Part shown: positions 35,593-45,707 of the stretch, in pieces
Position numbering within the stretch: position 1 is the stretch's first letter
How the letters are laid out: each line of letters begins with the position of its first letter
Source: an uncultured delta proteobacterium
GTDB taxonomy: Bacteria > Desulfobacterota > Desulfobulbia > Desulfobulbales > Desulfurivibrionaceae
NCBI GenBank assembly: GCA_903869265.1
Contig: CAIPYE010000015.1
Location: 62,001 to 126,000 of the forward strand
Length of the DNA: 64,000 nt
Reading direction: 5' to 3'
The notes under the pieces: generated by a model
The model's input: the letters and a program-made list of their open reading frames with translations, nothing else
The model's database searches: none
Told to the model about the DNA's origin: nothing
Position numbers and translations under genes: made by a program

Positions 35593-35631
35593 AAGGCAGG
35601 CGGATACCAGTGGTATCCGCCTGCCTTTTTT
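35593..35631 (+). terminator. Rho-independent terminator of the tatA pair
   Basis: A near-perfect palindrome with 17-base arms (35593-35609 and 35611-35627) is followed by a run of T (35626-35630). The stem contains GGCAGGCGGATACC. It ends the two-gene tat transcript and separates it from the convergent ppiB. Confidence 0.92.
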
Positions 35632-35668
35632 ATGTCCGGCGCTGAAAGCGCGCCAGCCGAGCTCTATC

Positions 35669-36202
35669 TTATTTTGCCTGGGGAAGAGTGGGAAACCGCA
35701 TGCTGATCGCGAGATTCCATGCCTTGAGCTGGTCCTTGGCTTTTTCAAACAGTTCGGTCACATCGCCATCGATGGTTACACTGGTGATGGTGTCGCCCTG
35801 TTTGATGCTGTCGATCACCTCCTGGTCGTTTTCCCCGGCGATTTCTCCGAAAACCGTGTGCTTGCCGTCCAGCCAGGGGCAGGGGACATGGGTGATGAAG
35901 AACTGGCTGCCGTTGGTGCCAGGTCCGGCATTGGCCATGGAAAGGATGCCCGGTTTGGTGTGCCCGAGGCTTGCATCGAATTCGTCTTCAAAGTCATAGC
36001 CGGGGCCGCTGGTGCCGGTGCCCTTGGGGCAGCCGCCCTGCACCATGAAATCCGGGATGACCCGGTGGAATTTGAGGCCGTTGTAGAAGCCGCGTTGGGC
36101 GAGATTGGCAAAGTTTGCCACGGTTAAGGGAGTTTTCTCGGCGAACAGCCTGAGGGTGATGGTGCCTTTGCTCGTTGTCATTGTGGCGGTCAAGTCGCTC
36201 AT
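35669..36202 (-). CDS. ppiB: Cyclophilin-type peptidyl-prolyl isomerase
   Basis: This 177-residue cytosolic cyclophilin catalyses proline cis-trans isomerisation. It has the core [23 protein letters not shown] (with the catalytic region) and [11 protein letters not shown]. The ATG at 36202 has AGAGGA upstream; a longer frame is rejected. A 30-residue C-terminal tail goes beyond the compact E. coli PpiB. It lies 70 bases after leuB on the same strand. Confidence 0.93.
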   Translation of the reverse strand: MSDLTATMTTSKGTITLRLFAEKTPLTVANFANLAQRGFYNGLKFHRVIPDFMVQGGCPKGTGTSGPGYDFEDEFDASLGHTKPGILSMANAGPGTNGSQFFITHVPCPWLDGKHTVFGEIAGENDQEVIDSIKQGDTITSVTIDGDVTELFEKAKDQLKAWNLAISMRFPTLPQAK

Positions 36203-36272
36203 GATGATCCTCTGTAATGGTTTTTCGTAACATTTATCAGGCCAGAGTTGTTTGGCCTGGTTTTTCTCTATT

Positions 36273-37487
<1,215 letters not shown>

Positions 37488-37970
37488 TCAACTCAAAGGG
37501 TAGGCGATATGGACCCGGTTGGCGATCAATTGGGCAGGGTAGCTTGGCAGATTGCTTTTGGGCGGGCCAGACAACAGTTGGCCAGTGAGGGAAAAGGCCC
37601 CGCCGTGCCCGCTTGAACAGGTCAGTACCCCCTGTTCCGGCAGCAGAATTTCGTAACCGGCATGGGTGCATTGCGAGGAAAAGGCCGCGACCTGTGTTGC
37701 CGAGACCCTGGTGACGAGGAGCGGTTTTTCCTGCCGGGTAATCTCGATTTTCAGGCCGTTGCCAATGGTGTTGAGCGGTTGGTAGCGGCTCTCGTTCAGG
37801 TCAAGGACTATTCTGCCGTGTTCAATCGCAAGTTCACCGAGCCGATTTTCCCCTTCTTTTTTGCAGGCGCAGGCCAGGGCGCTGACGGAGGAGATCATGA
37901 CCAGCAGCCTTGCTGAGTCAAAGAGAAATTTTCGGCGATTCAGCAAGTCGTCAGGTATCACATTTTTCAT
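37488..37970 (-). CDS. Rieske-type [2Fe-2S] protein, Tat-exported and possibly lipid-anchored
   Basis: This 160-residue protein has an N-terminal twin-arginine signal (NRRKFLFDSARLL) and a cysteine pair C34/C36 that could serve as a lipobox. The Rieske fold is seen in AFSSQC101TH103AG and C118SSGH122GGAF. The second cluster motif reads CxxxH rather than CxxH, and the usual disulfide cysteine after CTHxG is Tyr here, so the site is atypical. No cytochrome b gene is adjacent, so its redox partner is unknown. Confidence 0.78.
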   Translation of the reverse strand: MKNVIPDDLLNRRKFLFDSARLLVMISSVSALACACKKEGENRLGELAIEHGRIVLDLNESRYQPLNTIGNGLKIEITRQEKPLLVTRVSATQVAAFSSQCTHAGYEILLPEQGVLTCSSGHGGAFSLTGQLLSGPPKSNLPSYPAQLIANRVHIAYPLS

Positions 37971-38156
37971 TTTTCCTTGACCTCCAAAGGACTATGGCGC
38001 GTTTTGCCCTTGACATCGGGGGGCTGATTGTATGCAATAAAAATGTCGATGCATGCATGCGTTCCACCCGGATTCCGTCTGTATCTTTTTTTGCGCAGAT
38101 CCTGGGGTGATTTTGCACGCACGGGCGGGCACCTCCTTGTTAATACAGAGAATACC

Positions 38157-41100
38157 ATGACCGAAACGCAGAAAAACAGAGAAAGTATCACCCTGCCGCT
38201 GATTTTTCCCTTGGCTATCGCCCTGTTACTCAGCCTTGCCGCCTCGTTGTATGGGATGCGTTGGGTGCAGCAACAGAACACCAATCGGCAGATCTATGAT
38301 GTGGCGCTCAGCGGACAGCAGTTGTTCCGTTCTCTGCTGGCGACGCAAGTGAGGCAGTTGCAGAAGCGGATCGAAATCCTTCAGGCGGATCCGGCCTTGC
38401 AAGAGGCTTTCTTGGCCAAAGACCGTTCGCGGCTTAGAAAGGCTCTTTCCCGCCCTGCTCCCATGGTGGTAGGCGCTTCCGGCATGGGACAGCTGTTCTT
38501 CGTGGATGCGGGGAGAAGGCTTGTTTTTTCTGCGGACAATCACGCGGTTGTGGGCGAGATGTTGGCACACCAGACTCTCAGGCAGGCTTCCAGGACGCAC
38601 GAGATGGCCCATGGTCTGGAACTTGAACGGGATGGCCGGTTTCTCCTGCGGGTGGTTGTTCCGTGGAGTATTGCAGGCGGTGACGCGGGCTACGTGGAGA
38701 TGAGTCATGATTTAGGCCTGTTGGCGCCTAAGCTGAAGGAGGTTCTTGGGTACGAAATCTTCATTACAGCGAAAAAAGCCGGGCTTGACCAGAAACAGTG
38801 GGCTGCGGAGGCGGAGGCAGGCCGCAGGGCCGGAAGCTGGCAGGAGCTGGCGGAGTGTGTGGTTCTGGCGCGGACCATGCCCGCTGTGCCAGGGAAGTTA
38901 TGCGCGGTTCTCATGGATGGGGGCGAATCCCCGCAGGGGTTTGTCAGAACCCTTGATTTCAGCATGGGGGAACGGCATTTTCGGGGCGGTTTTATCGATC
39001 TTCTCGATCCGGCGCAGCAGAATATCGGCGCCCTGGTGATGTTGCAGGACGTTACCCATGAGGTGGTTTCCCTCTGGGCCATGGCCTTCTATCTTGGCGG
39101 GGTGGGCCTTGCCATTGCGGTCTTGTTTTTCCTGTTTTTCTACTTTTACATTTCCAGGCTTGACCGCAGGTTGGCCAAGAATCAGGCAATTCTCCGGGAG
39201 ACCATTGACAGCAAAGATGTTGCCTTGTTCCACACCTCAACCCTGCTCCAGCAAGACATTACCCGGCGTGAAGAGGTGGAGCACGAGTTTCAACGGGCCT
39301 GCCGACGGAACCAGTTGATCCTCGACGCCATTGACGAGGGAGTCTTTGGTCTTGATTCCCTGGGCAATCACACCTTTGTTAACCCGCAGGCCCTGAAAAT
39401 GTTGGGATATGAGTCCGGAGAGCTTGTGGGCCAGCCAAGCCACACCATCTGGCACCACAGCCGTCAAGGCGGCTCCCATTTTCCGGATATCGAATGCCCG
39501 ATCTACCAGACCCTGACCGATGGCAAGATCCATCACGTTGAGGATGATTTTTTCTGGCGCAAGGATGGCACGGGCTTTCCCGTTGAATACACCAGCACTC
39601 CTATTTTGGAAGAGGGGCGGCTGGCCGGGGCCGTAGTCAGTTTCAAGGACATCTCCGACAAGAAAAAGGCCATGCGCGATTTTTTTTCCAGCGAAAACCG
39701 CTACCGAACCATCGCCAGCACGGCTCAGGACGCCATTATTCTCATGGACGATCATGGTCGGATTGCTTATTGGAATCCGGCTGCTGAGCGGATATTCGGC
39801 TACGCCGAAGGAGAGGCCCTGGGGTGTGATCTCCACGAACTGATCATGCCTGCGCGATTTGCTCTGGAGTTAAAAGATGGGCTGGCCCGGTTTTGGACCA
39901 GCGGCGAGGGAAAGGCCATTGGCCAGGTTATTGAAATGACCGCCCTGCGCAAGGGAGGCACGGAGTTTCCCGTGGAACTCGCTCTTTCCGGCCTGCGTCA
40001 GGATGGGGGGTGGTGGGCCGTTGGCATTGTCCGGGACATCTCGGAGCGGGTGCGGGAAAGAACAGAGCGGGAGGATTTGCAGGCCCAACTGCGCCACTCC
40101 CAGAAGATGGAGGCCATCGGCACCTTGGCTGGCGGGATTGCCCACGATTTCAACAATATCCTTGCCGCCATCATGGGCTACACCGAGCTGGCCCTGCTCG
40201 AGGTCGGGGAAGGAAGTCTTCGGTCTACTCTGGCCGAGGTGCGCAGGGCCAGCGGCAGGGCCAAGGATCTGGTCGCCCATATTCTTGCTTTCAGCAGGCA
40301 GGGAGAGATGACCAGGACTCCGGTCAATGTGGCGCCCATCATCAAGGAGACCCTTAAGATGCTGCGGGCCTCCTTGCCTGCGACCATTGAGATCAAACAG
40401 ACCATGGGCCAGGATCTTGGCAAGATCCTGGCCGACCCCACCCAGATTCATCAGGTGCTCATGAATCTTTGCACCAATGCGTCCCATGCCATGCGGGAGA
40501 ACGGGGGCGTGCTTGAGATCGGGCTTGCCCAGGTGCATCTAAAGGATGAGCCGGTTCTGCGCACCTTTGCCCTTGAGCCCGGCAACTATCTCAGGCTTAC
40601 GGTGCGTGACACCGGGCCAGGCATTGATCCTGCCATCCTTGACAAAATCTTTGACCCGTTTTTCACCACCAAGAACCGGGGCGAAGGCACCGGCCTGGGT
40701 CTGTCCGTGGTCCATGGCATTGTCACCAGCCATGGCGGAGCCATTGAGGTGCAGAGCGCGTTGGGGCAGGGGACGAGTTTTGCCCTCTATTTTCCAGTGC
40801 TGGAAAACGTTTCGGAAACTGTGGAGGCTGCGGTGGTTGATGCACCGCCAACCGGCAAGGAGCGGGTGTTGTTTGTTGATGACGAGATCGCCCTGATCGA
40901 GCTGGGGGCAAGGATTCTTGTCTATCTCGGCTATCAGGTGACCACCAGCACCAGCAGCGTCGAGGCGCTGGAGCTGTTCCGGGATCAGCCGGACAATTTT
41001 GATCTGGTTGTCACCGATTACACCATGCCCAACATGACCGGCGGCGAACTGGCCAAGCATATCCTTGCCATACGGCCGGAAATGCCCATTGTTCTCTGCA

Positions 41101-41231
41101 CGGGTTTCAGCGAGGTGTTCACCGAGGAGAAAGCCGGGGCTTTGGGGATTCAGGGCTATATAATGAAACCCATTTCCATCCATGATCTGGCCCACATCTG
41201 CCGCAGCGTGCTTGATCAGGCAAGGAAATAA
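38157..41231 (+). CDS. Large membrane hybrid sensor histidine kinase
   Basis: This 1024-residue kinase has an N-terminal helix (about 13-33), a periplasmic sensor region of about 270 residues, and a second helix (about 304-329). These are followed by two PAS domains (about 380-500, 515-640), HisKA with H663 in IAHDFNN, an ATPase domain with DTGPGI and GTGLGLSVVHG, and a C-terminal receiver (acceptor in LVVTDYTMPN, about D954). The ATG at 38157 is chosen because earlier codons lack any site. The periplasmic part looks like a double Cache fold by size and position only. Ligand unknown. Confidence 0.92.
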   Translation: MTETQKNRESITLPLIFPLAIALLLSLAASLYGMRWVQQQNTNRQIYDVALSGQQLFRSLLATQVRQLQKRIEILQADPALQEAFLAKDRSRLRKALSRPAPMVVGASGMGQLFFVDAGRRLVFSADNHAVVGEMLAHQTLRQASRTHEMAHGLELERDGRFLLRVVVPWSIAGGDAGYVEMSHDLGLLAPKLKEVLGYEIFITAKKAGLDQKQWAAEAEAGRRAGSWQELAECVVLARTMPAVPGKLCAVLMDGGESPQGFVRTLDFSMGERHFRGGFIDLLDPAQQNIGALVMLQDVTHEVVSLWAMAFYLGGVGLAIAVLFFLFFYFYISRLDRRLAKNQAILRETIDSKDVALFHTSTLLQQDITRREEVEHEFQRACRRNQLILDAIDEGVFGLDSLGNHTFVNPQALKMLGYESGELVGQPSHTIWHHSRQGGSHFPDIECPIYQTLTDGKIHHVEDDFFWRKDGTGFPVEYTSTPILEEGRLAGAVVSFKDISDKKKAMRDFFSSENRYRTIASTAQDAIILMDDHGRIAYWNPAAERIFGYAEGEALGCDLHELIMPARFALELKDGLARFWTSGEGKAIGQVIEMTALRKGGTEFPVELALSGLRQDGGWWAVGIVRDISERVRERTEREDLQAQLRHSQKMEAIGTLAGGIAHDFNNILAAIMGYTELALLEVGEGSLRSTLAEVRRASGRAKDLVAHILAFSRQGEMTRTPVNVAPIIKETLKMLRASLPATIEIKQTMGQDLGKILADPTQIHQVLMNLCTNASHAMRENGGVLEIGLAQVHLKDEPVLRTFALEPGNYLRLTVRDTGPGIDPAILDKIFDPFFTTKNRGEGTGLGLSVVHGIVTSHGGAIEVQSALGQGTSFALYFPVLENVSETVEAAVVDAPPTGKERVLFVDDEIALIELGARILVYLGYQVTTSTSSVEALELFRDQPDNFDLVVTDYTMPNMTGGELAKHILAIRPEMPIVLCTGFSEVFTEEKAGALGIQGYIMKPISIHDLAHICRSVLDQARK

Positions 41232-41245
41232 GCGCCGGATTCAGT

Positions 41246-41663
41246 TCATGGCCGGACCGGCAGATTTGTCAACCGTCCGCTGGCAGGATCCTTGTAGCGG
41301 ATCTCTCCGCTGATTCCTCCAGAAGGCAAGGGGAGTGGCAGATGCAGGCTCAAGTTATAGCTGCCCTGACTGACATGGGTCAGCAGCCATTTCACCTCGC
41401 CCTTGCCCGCATTGTACTGGTTGAACGCAGGCGAGGCGGATTCGATCACTGTGCCGGCCGGCAGATTCTGGATTACGATCAGGGTGGTGGGGGCTGGGCT
41501 GGCAACGGTGACCCGCAGTTGGATGTCCTGACCGGCTCCGCTCAGGTATTGGCCGCTGACCACCCCCCTCACCCGCTCGCAGATTTGCCGGCAGGGCGAG
41601 AAGCACAAGCAGCGTCAGCAACAGCAGGCCTGGCGCCTGAGCATGGATTTTATCAGCTGTCAT
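41246..41663 (-). pseudogene. Exported DUF11-like protein gene broken by a frameshift at a G6 tract
   Basis: Two adjoining minus-strand frames form one protein. From ATG 41663 (GAGGAGG upstream) the first frame gives a clear signal peptide (LLLLTLLVLLALPANLRA). The second frame, from about 41570 to 41246, gives the mature beta-rich part (QDIQLRVTVASPAPTTLIV, NLPAGTVIESASPAFN), much like DUF11/adhesion repeats. They join at a run of six C on the plus strand (41565-41570); five would restore one frame. It may be a true pseudogene, a phase-variable tract or a sequencing error. The mature domain resembles the outer part of the next gene. Confidence 0.72.
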
Positions 41664-41686
41664 TTTCTGTTCCTCCTCTTGGGTGA

Positions 41687-42733
41687 TCACTGGAGAATTT
41701 CATAGCTGCGCGTCTCCGGATTCCAGCGGTAGCCCTTGGCCGACCAGATTTCTTCGATCAGTTTTTTGCCGAAATGCAGCCCTTCAATCCCGCCGTAGAT
41801 TTCGTACACGGAAAGCAGCTCTTCATCGTCTATCCGGCCGTCGCTGTTGCGGTCCGCCCAATGAAAGGGGCTTGCTTGCAGGGAGTCGGTCCCGGACACC
41901 GGGATGCTGGGGTTGTCGTCCGAGCGGACCGTGACGCCCCCGGTAATTTGGTGGACGGTTTCCATCTTTGTCTCGGGCTTAAGCTTGGCGAGATAGCTGT
42001 ATACGGTATGCTCGCCGGTGATCTTGCCAATCCATTTGAGTGCAGGGGGATCGCTTTCCTGGTTGACAAACTGCGGCTTGCCCTGGGCCGGGATGCAGTC
42101 CGGGGGCAGGGTTTCCTTGAGGATCAGGGAAAAGGGCCTGGCGGCGCTGGTTGTCACTTCAATGACCACTGGAAAGGGGATGCCGGGGGTTGCGTGTGCG
42201 GGCAGGATTCTGGAGGCCGTCACCTGGCCTTCTCCATCGTTTCCAGTATACCACCAGATCAGGGCGAAACCGGCAAGGGCGAGCAGCAGAAAACTCCTGA
42301 ACAGGACGACCATGGTCCGTGGCGTAAGCCGGGAACCGAGGGTTGGGACTATGGGCGATGCGGCTGATTCTGGCACGGGCGGGGCAACCGGTTCGGCTGC
42401 ATCGGGGGCCGTATCTGGCTGCGCCGTCGGTTCTTCCTGGCTGGGGGGCTCACTGGGTTGGGCAGACGGTGGCTCTGGCGGGGGCGCGGGCTGGCCGTGA
42501 TCAATAATATCGGTCATCTGGATTTCCAGGGCCTCGGCTAGTTTGACACCGTTCTCTTTTTTGATGGTGGGATAGCGGCGGTTTTCCCAACGGGAAATGG
42601 TGTCGGTGGTGACTCCGACCACCGTGGCGACATAGAGCTGGGTCAACCCTTTTTCTTCCCTGATCCGGCGAATCTTGGCGCCGTCTATGTTGACCATGGG
42701 GATGCCGCCAGCCAGGGGCTTATCTGAATCCAT
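41687..42733 (-). CDS. Membrane-bound XRE-type regulator with extracytoplasmic EF-hand
   Basis: This 348-residue protein has an N-terminal helix-turn-helix of the XRE/Cro type (about 17-72; LTQLYVATVVGVTTDTISRWE), a Pro-rich linker (81-125) and one membrane helix (141-162). A beta-rich extracytoplasmic domain (about 170-285) follows, then a canonical EF-hand loop at 294-305 (DRNSDGRIDDEE). The order recalls RodZ, but the outer domain differs. The ATG at 42733 follows GCAGGA; longer frames are rejected. The neighbouring exported protein may be its partner. Target genes are unknown. Confidence 0.8.
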   Translation of the reverse strand: MDSDKPLAGGIPMVNIDGAKIRRIREEKGLTQLYVATVVGVTTDTISRWENRRYPTIKKENGVKLAEALEIQMTDIIDHGQPAPPPEPPSAQPSEPPSQEEPTAQPDTAPDAAEPVAPPVPESAASPIVPTLGSRLTPRTMVVLFRSFLLLALAGFALIWWYTGNDGEGQVTASRILPAHATPGIPFPVVIEVTTSAARPFSLILKETLPPDCIPAQGKPQFVNQESDPPALKWIGKITGEHTVYSYLAKLKPETKMETVHQITGGVTVRSDDNPSIPVSGTDSLQASPFHWADRNSDGRIDDEELLSVYEIYGGIEGLHFGKKLIEEIWSAKGYRWNPETRSYEILQ

Positions 42734-42761
42734 ACCGGGTGTCCTGCGGGTTGAATTTCTG

Positions 42762-42791
42762 GTACTATAATTACATGCTGATAGTACTAAA
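42762..42791 (-). promoter_or_regulatory. Promoter and inverted-repeat operator candidate of the XRE gene
   Basis: Perfect 7-base arms GTACTAT (42762-42768) and ATAGTAC (42781-42787) lie 12 bases apart, on the minus-strand promoter TTTAGT (42786-42791) / TATAGT (42764-42769) with 16-base spacing. Each arm overlaps one promoter element, as expected for autoregulation by the adjacent helix-turn-helix protein. Confidence 0.55.
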
Positions 42792-42971
42792 TCTGCTCGC
42801 CAAGGGAAAGCAATCTGTTTGTTGTCGGGCAAGTTGCCGAGCATGCCACTTCGATCATCTGCAAGGAACAGGGCACGGCTCTTGATTCCTGCTTTATACC
42901 ATATCGGGATTCGATTATAAGCCAGGTTGAATTTCAGTACTTTCGTTTTGTCCGCAAAAGGAGAAAAAGAC

Positions 42972-44858
42972 TTGGCCCACGAGAAAACAGGACACTTTCT
43001 CCCTGCCTCTGGGGCGGAGATGGCAGCCCGAGGCTGGAAATACGTTGATGTGGTCTTGGTCACCGGGGATGCCTACGTGGATCACCCCTCCTTTGGCGTG
43101 GCCCTGATCGGCCGGTTGCTGGAGGCCAACGGCTACCGGGTGGCCGTGCTCTCCCAGCCCCGCCACCATAATCCAGATGATTTCCTCCAGTTCGGCCAGC
43201 CGCGTCTTTTTTTCGGCATCACCGCAGGCAACCTGGACTCCATCGTGGCCAATTACAGCGGCAATGCCAAGGTTCGGGACCGCGACGACTATTCTCCCGG
43301 TGGCAATCCTTATTTCGGTGATCAGGCGGAAAAGAAGCTGCGGCGCAGGCCGGATCGGGCCACCATCCTCTACGCCAACCTTGCGCACGCGGCCTACCCT
43401 GCGACCCCGGTGGTCTTGGGCGGGTTGGAAGCGTCCTTGCGCCGGTTTGTGCATTATGATTATCAGCAGCAGCGGCTTCGGGGTTCGGTGTTGACCGATG
43501 CCAAGGCTGATCTGTTGATCTATGGCATGGGGGAAAGGGCAGTGCTGGAGACGGCGGCCCGGCTGGCCAAGGGCCAGGGCTTGGCCGGGATTCCCGGGAC
43601 CTGCGAACGGTTGACCGAAAAGGAGCTGGAGGCGCGGGGGATTTCCGCGCCCGTGGTTCTCCCTTCCTGGACGGAAATTCAGGCGGATCTGCCCCTGTTT
43701 TTGGAGGCCGAACTTACGGTGGACCGTCAGGCCAGGGGGTATGCCCCTGAGCCCTTGTTGCAGCGCCAGCAGGCCGCCTGGGTGGTGCAGCACCAGCCTG
43801 CCGCGCCGCTCAATACGGCGGAACTGGACGGGCTGTACAGCCTGCCCTTTACCCGCAAACCCCATCCAGCCTGTAACGATGTCCCGGCCTGCCGGATGAT
43901 CCGGGATTCCATCACCATTGTCCGCGGCTGTTGCGGCAATTGCTCCTTCTGCGCCATCTCCCGGCACCAGGGGCCAAAGATTATCAGCCGGAGCAGGGAT
44001 TCTGTGGTTCAGGAGGCGCAGCGCCTTGCCAAGCAGCAGGATTTCTCCGGCACCATCAGCGATTTGGGCGGCCCCACCGCCAACCTGTACGGCGCAGGCT
44101 GCGCCAGTCCGCAGCCCTGCAAGCGCCATGACTGCCTGTACCCAAAAATCTGTAAATTTTTCAAGATCGACGAGCAGGCCATGCTCGGCCTGCTGGACGC
44201 GGTGGCAGACTGTGACGGGGTAAAACATCTTTTTGTCTCCTCCGGGCTGCGGATGGAGCTGTTGATCAGAACTCCGCTGCTGCTGCGCAAACTCCTGCTG
44301 CACCATACTCCGGGGGCGATGAAGATTGCGCCGGAACATACCGAGGACAGGGTGCTGCACCTCATGCACAAGCCTGGGGTGGCTGTGCTGGAGGAATTTC
44401 TTACCCTGTGCCGGGAGATTGGCAAAACGGCGGGGAAGAATTTTCATTTCACCCCCTATCTGATTGCCTCGCACCCAGGCTGCACCCTGACGGACATGGA
44501 GAAGATGGCGGCGCGCCTCAGTAATTTGGGGCTTGCGGTCCGGCAGTTTCAGGATTTCACCCCCACGCCGGGGACGATCTCCACGGCCATGTATGTCACG
44601 GAATTGGATCGGGAGAAAAAAGAGCGGCTTTTCGTAGCCAAGAAGGATAACGAACGGCGCAGTCAGCGTCAGGCCTTGGATTTCGGAGATGTTGGCCCGG
44701 AAGCGGTCAGGCGGAAGAGCAAGGGGGTAAGCGCGGGCCGTGGGCAGAAAGAAGGAGCCGGTTGGATGCGCTCAGAGAAGGTGGGAGAGCAGCGGCAGGG
44801 TAATAAAGGAAAGCACGATGCCAAGGCCAATCAGGGCCGCGATAAGTTTCGGAGATAA
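42972..44858 (+). CDS. YgiQ family radical SAM protein
   Basis: This 628-residue protein has the YgiQ N-terminal domain (LPASGAEMAARGW, LVTGDAYVDHPSFG) and a radical SAM core with the cluster motif RGCCGNCSFC. Family segments ISRHQGPKIISRS and GLRMELL follow. Its reaction is unknown. A TTG start at 42972 is preferred: AGGAG lies 8 bases before it, and the family's conserved region begins shortly after. An earlier TTG (42927) lacks this. Its last 87 bases overlap the convergent transporter gene. Confidence 0.9.
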   Translation: MAHEKTGHFLPASGAEMAARGWKYVDVVLVTGDAYVDHPSFGVALIGRLLEANGYRVAVLSQPRHHNPDDFLQFGQPRLFFGITAGNLDSIVANYSGNAKVRDRDDYSPGGNPYFGDQAEKKLRRRPDRATILYANLAHAAYPATPVVLGGLEASLRRFVHYDYQQQRLRGSVLTDAKADLLIYGMGERAVLETAARLAKGQGLAGIPGTCERLTEKELEARGISAPVVLPSWTEIQADLPLFLEAELTVDRQARGYAPEPLLQRQQAAWVVQHQPAAPLNTAELDGLYSLPFTRKPHPACNDVPACRMIRDSITIVRGCCGNCSFCAISRHQGPKIISRSRDSVVQEAQRLAKQQDFSGTISDLGGPTANLYGAGCASPQPCKRHDCLYPKICKFFKIDEQAMLGLLDAVADCDGVKHLFVSSGLRMELLIRTPLLLRKLLLHHTPGAMKIAPEHTEDRVLHLMHKPGVAVLEEFLTLCREIGKTAGKNFHFTPYLIASHPGCTLTDMEKMAARLSNLGLAVRQFQDFTPTPGTISTAMYVTELDREKKERLFVAKKDNERRSQRQALDFGDVGPEAVRRKSKGVSAGRGQKEGAGWMRSEKVGEQRQGNKGKHDAKANQGRDKFRR

Positions 44859-45668
44859 TCCGGCCATGATGGCCAGGGCGCCTGCGGAAACCATGGGCGG
44901 CATTCCGGCCTCAAATATGGCCACCTGGGCGGCAAGGCTGCTAAGACCAAGGATACGACAGAAAACAAGAGCGAGCAACGGGGCAACGATGAGTTTGATG
45001 ATGAGTCCCGCGCCCAAAGGCCGCATGACTTCCGGGCTGAGGCGCAGGCTGAGCTGAAAACCAACCGCGACCATGACCACCGGGACAAGGGTCGCAGCCA
45101 GGGCATTGAGCAAGGCCAGCAGCGGCGCGGGAAAGGTCAGGGACCGGCAGGCAAGGGCCAGGATCAGCGCAATGAAGGGCGGAAAGCTGACAACCCGGGT
45201 GAGCACCGAGGCTGCGGCCGGTTTGGTCCCGCTGCCATACAGGGCTAGGACGACGGCCCCATAGGTGGCCAGGGCCAGGAACGAACCCAACTGGTCGTAG
45301 AGTACAGCATAGGGGATGCCGCTCTCTCCGAAAAAAGACTGGACCATGGGAATGCCGAAAAATGAGGTGTTGCCCAGGGGAATCAAGAGCAGCAGGACGC
45401 CGATGATCTCTTTTTCCCAGCCAAGAATCTTGCCCAGGATGATGATCATCAGGGCGGAAACCGCGAGCATGGCCCAGGCCATGACAACCGGCACAAGGAC
45501 GTCGGAGGAAAAGTGCAACTGCGGAACCTTGAGCAGAACCAGGGCCGGGAGGGAAAGGTATATGGCAAACAGGTTGAGCGCCTGCGAGGTTTCCTTGGGG
45601 AAATGTGACAGACGACGCAAGCCCGTGCCCATAAGAAGGAAGGAGATGGTGAGGATGAAATTTTCCAT
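44772..45668 (-). CDS. AEC family (auxin efflux carrier-like) transporter
   Basis: This 298-residue permease has about ten helices, the AEC fold. Recognisable segments are NLFAIYLSLPALVLLKVP, IPLGNTSFFGIPMVQSFFG and the end FEAGMPPMVSAGALAIMAGL. Bacterial members export or import small carboxylates; the substrate is unknown. The ATG at 45668 is taken over a TTG two codons upstream. Its C-terminal end overlaps ygiQ by 87 bases on the opposite strand. Confidence 0.88.
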   Translation of the reverse strand: MENFILTISFLLMGTGLRRLSHFPKETSQALNLFAIYLSLPALVLLKVPQLHFSSDVLVPVVMAWAMLAVSALMIIILGKILGWEKEIIGVLLLLIPLGNTSFFGIPMVQSFFGESGIPYAVLYDQLGSFLALATYGAVVLALYGSGTKPAAASVLTRVVSFPPFIALILALACRSLTFPAPLLALLNALAATLVPVVMVAVGFQLSLRLSPEVMRPLGAGLIIKLIVAPLLALVFCRILGLSSLAAQVAIFEAGMPPMVSAGALAIMAGLSPKLIAALIGLGIVLSFITLPLLSHLL

Positions 45669-45707
45669 GGCCAAGCATATTTTGAAAACTGACCGGTGTC
45701 AATTCCC

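Noticed and set aside
35593-35627. Palindrome as an operator or attachment site
   Set aside because: The T run after it and its position between convergent genes fit a terminator better.
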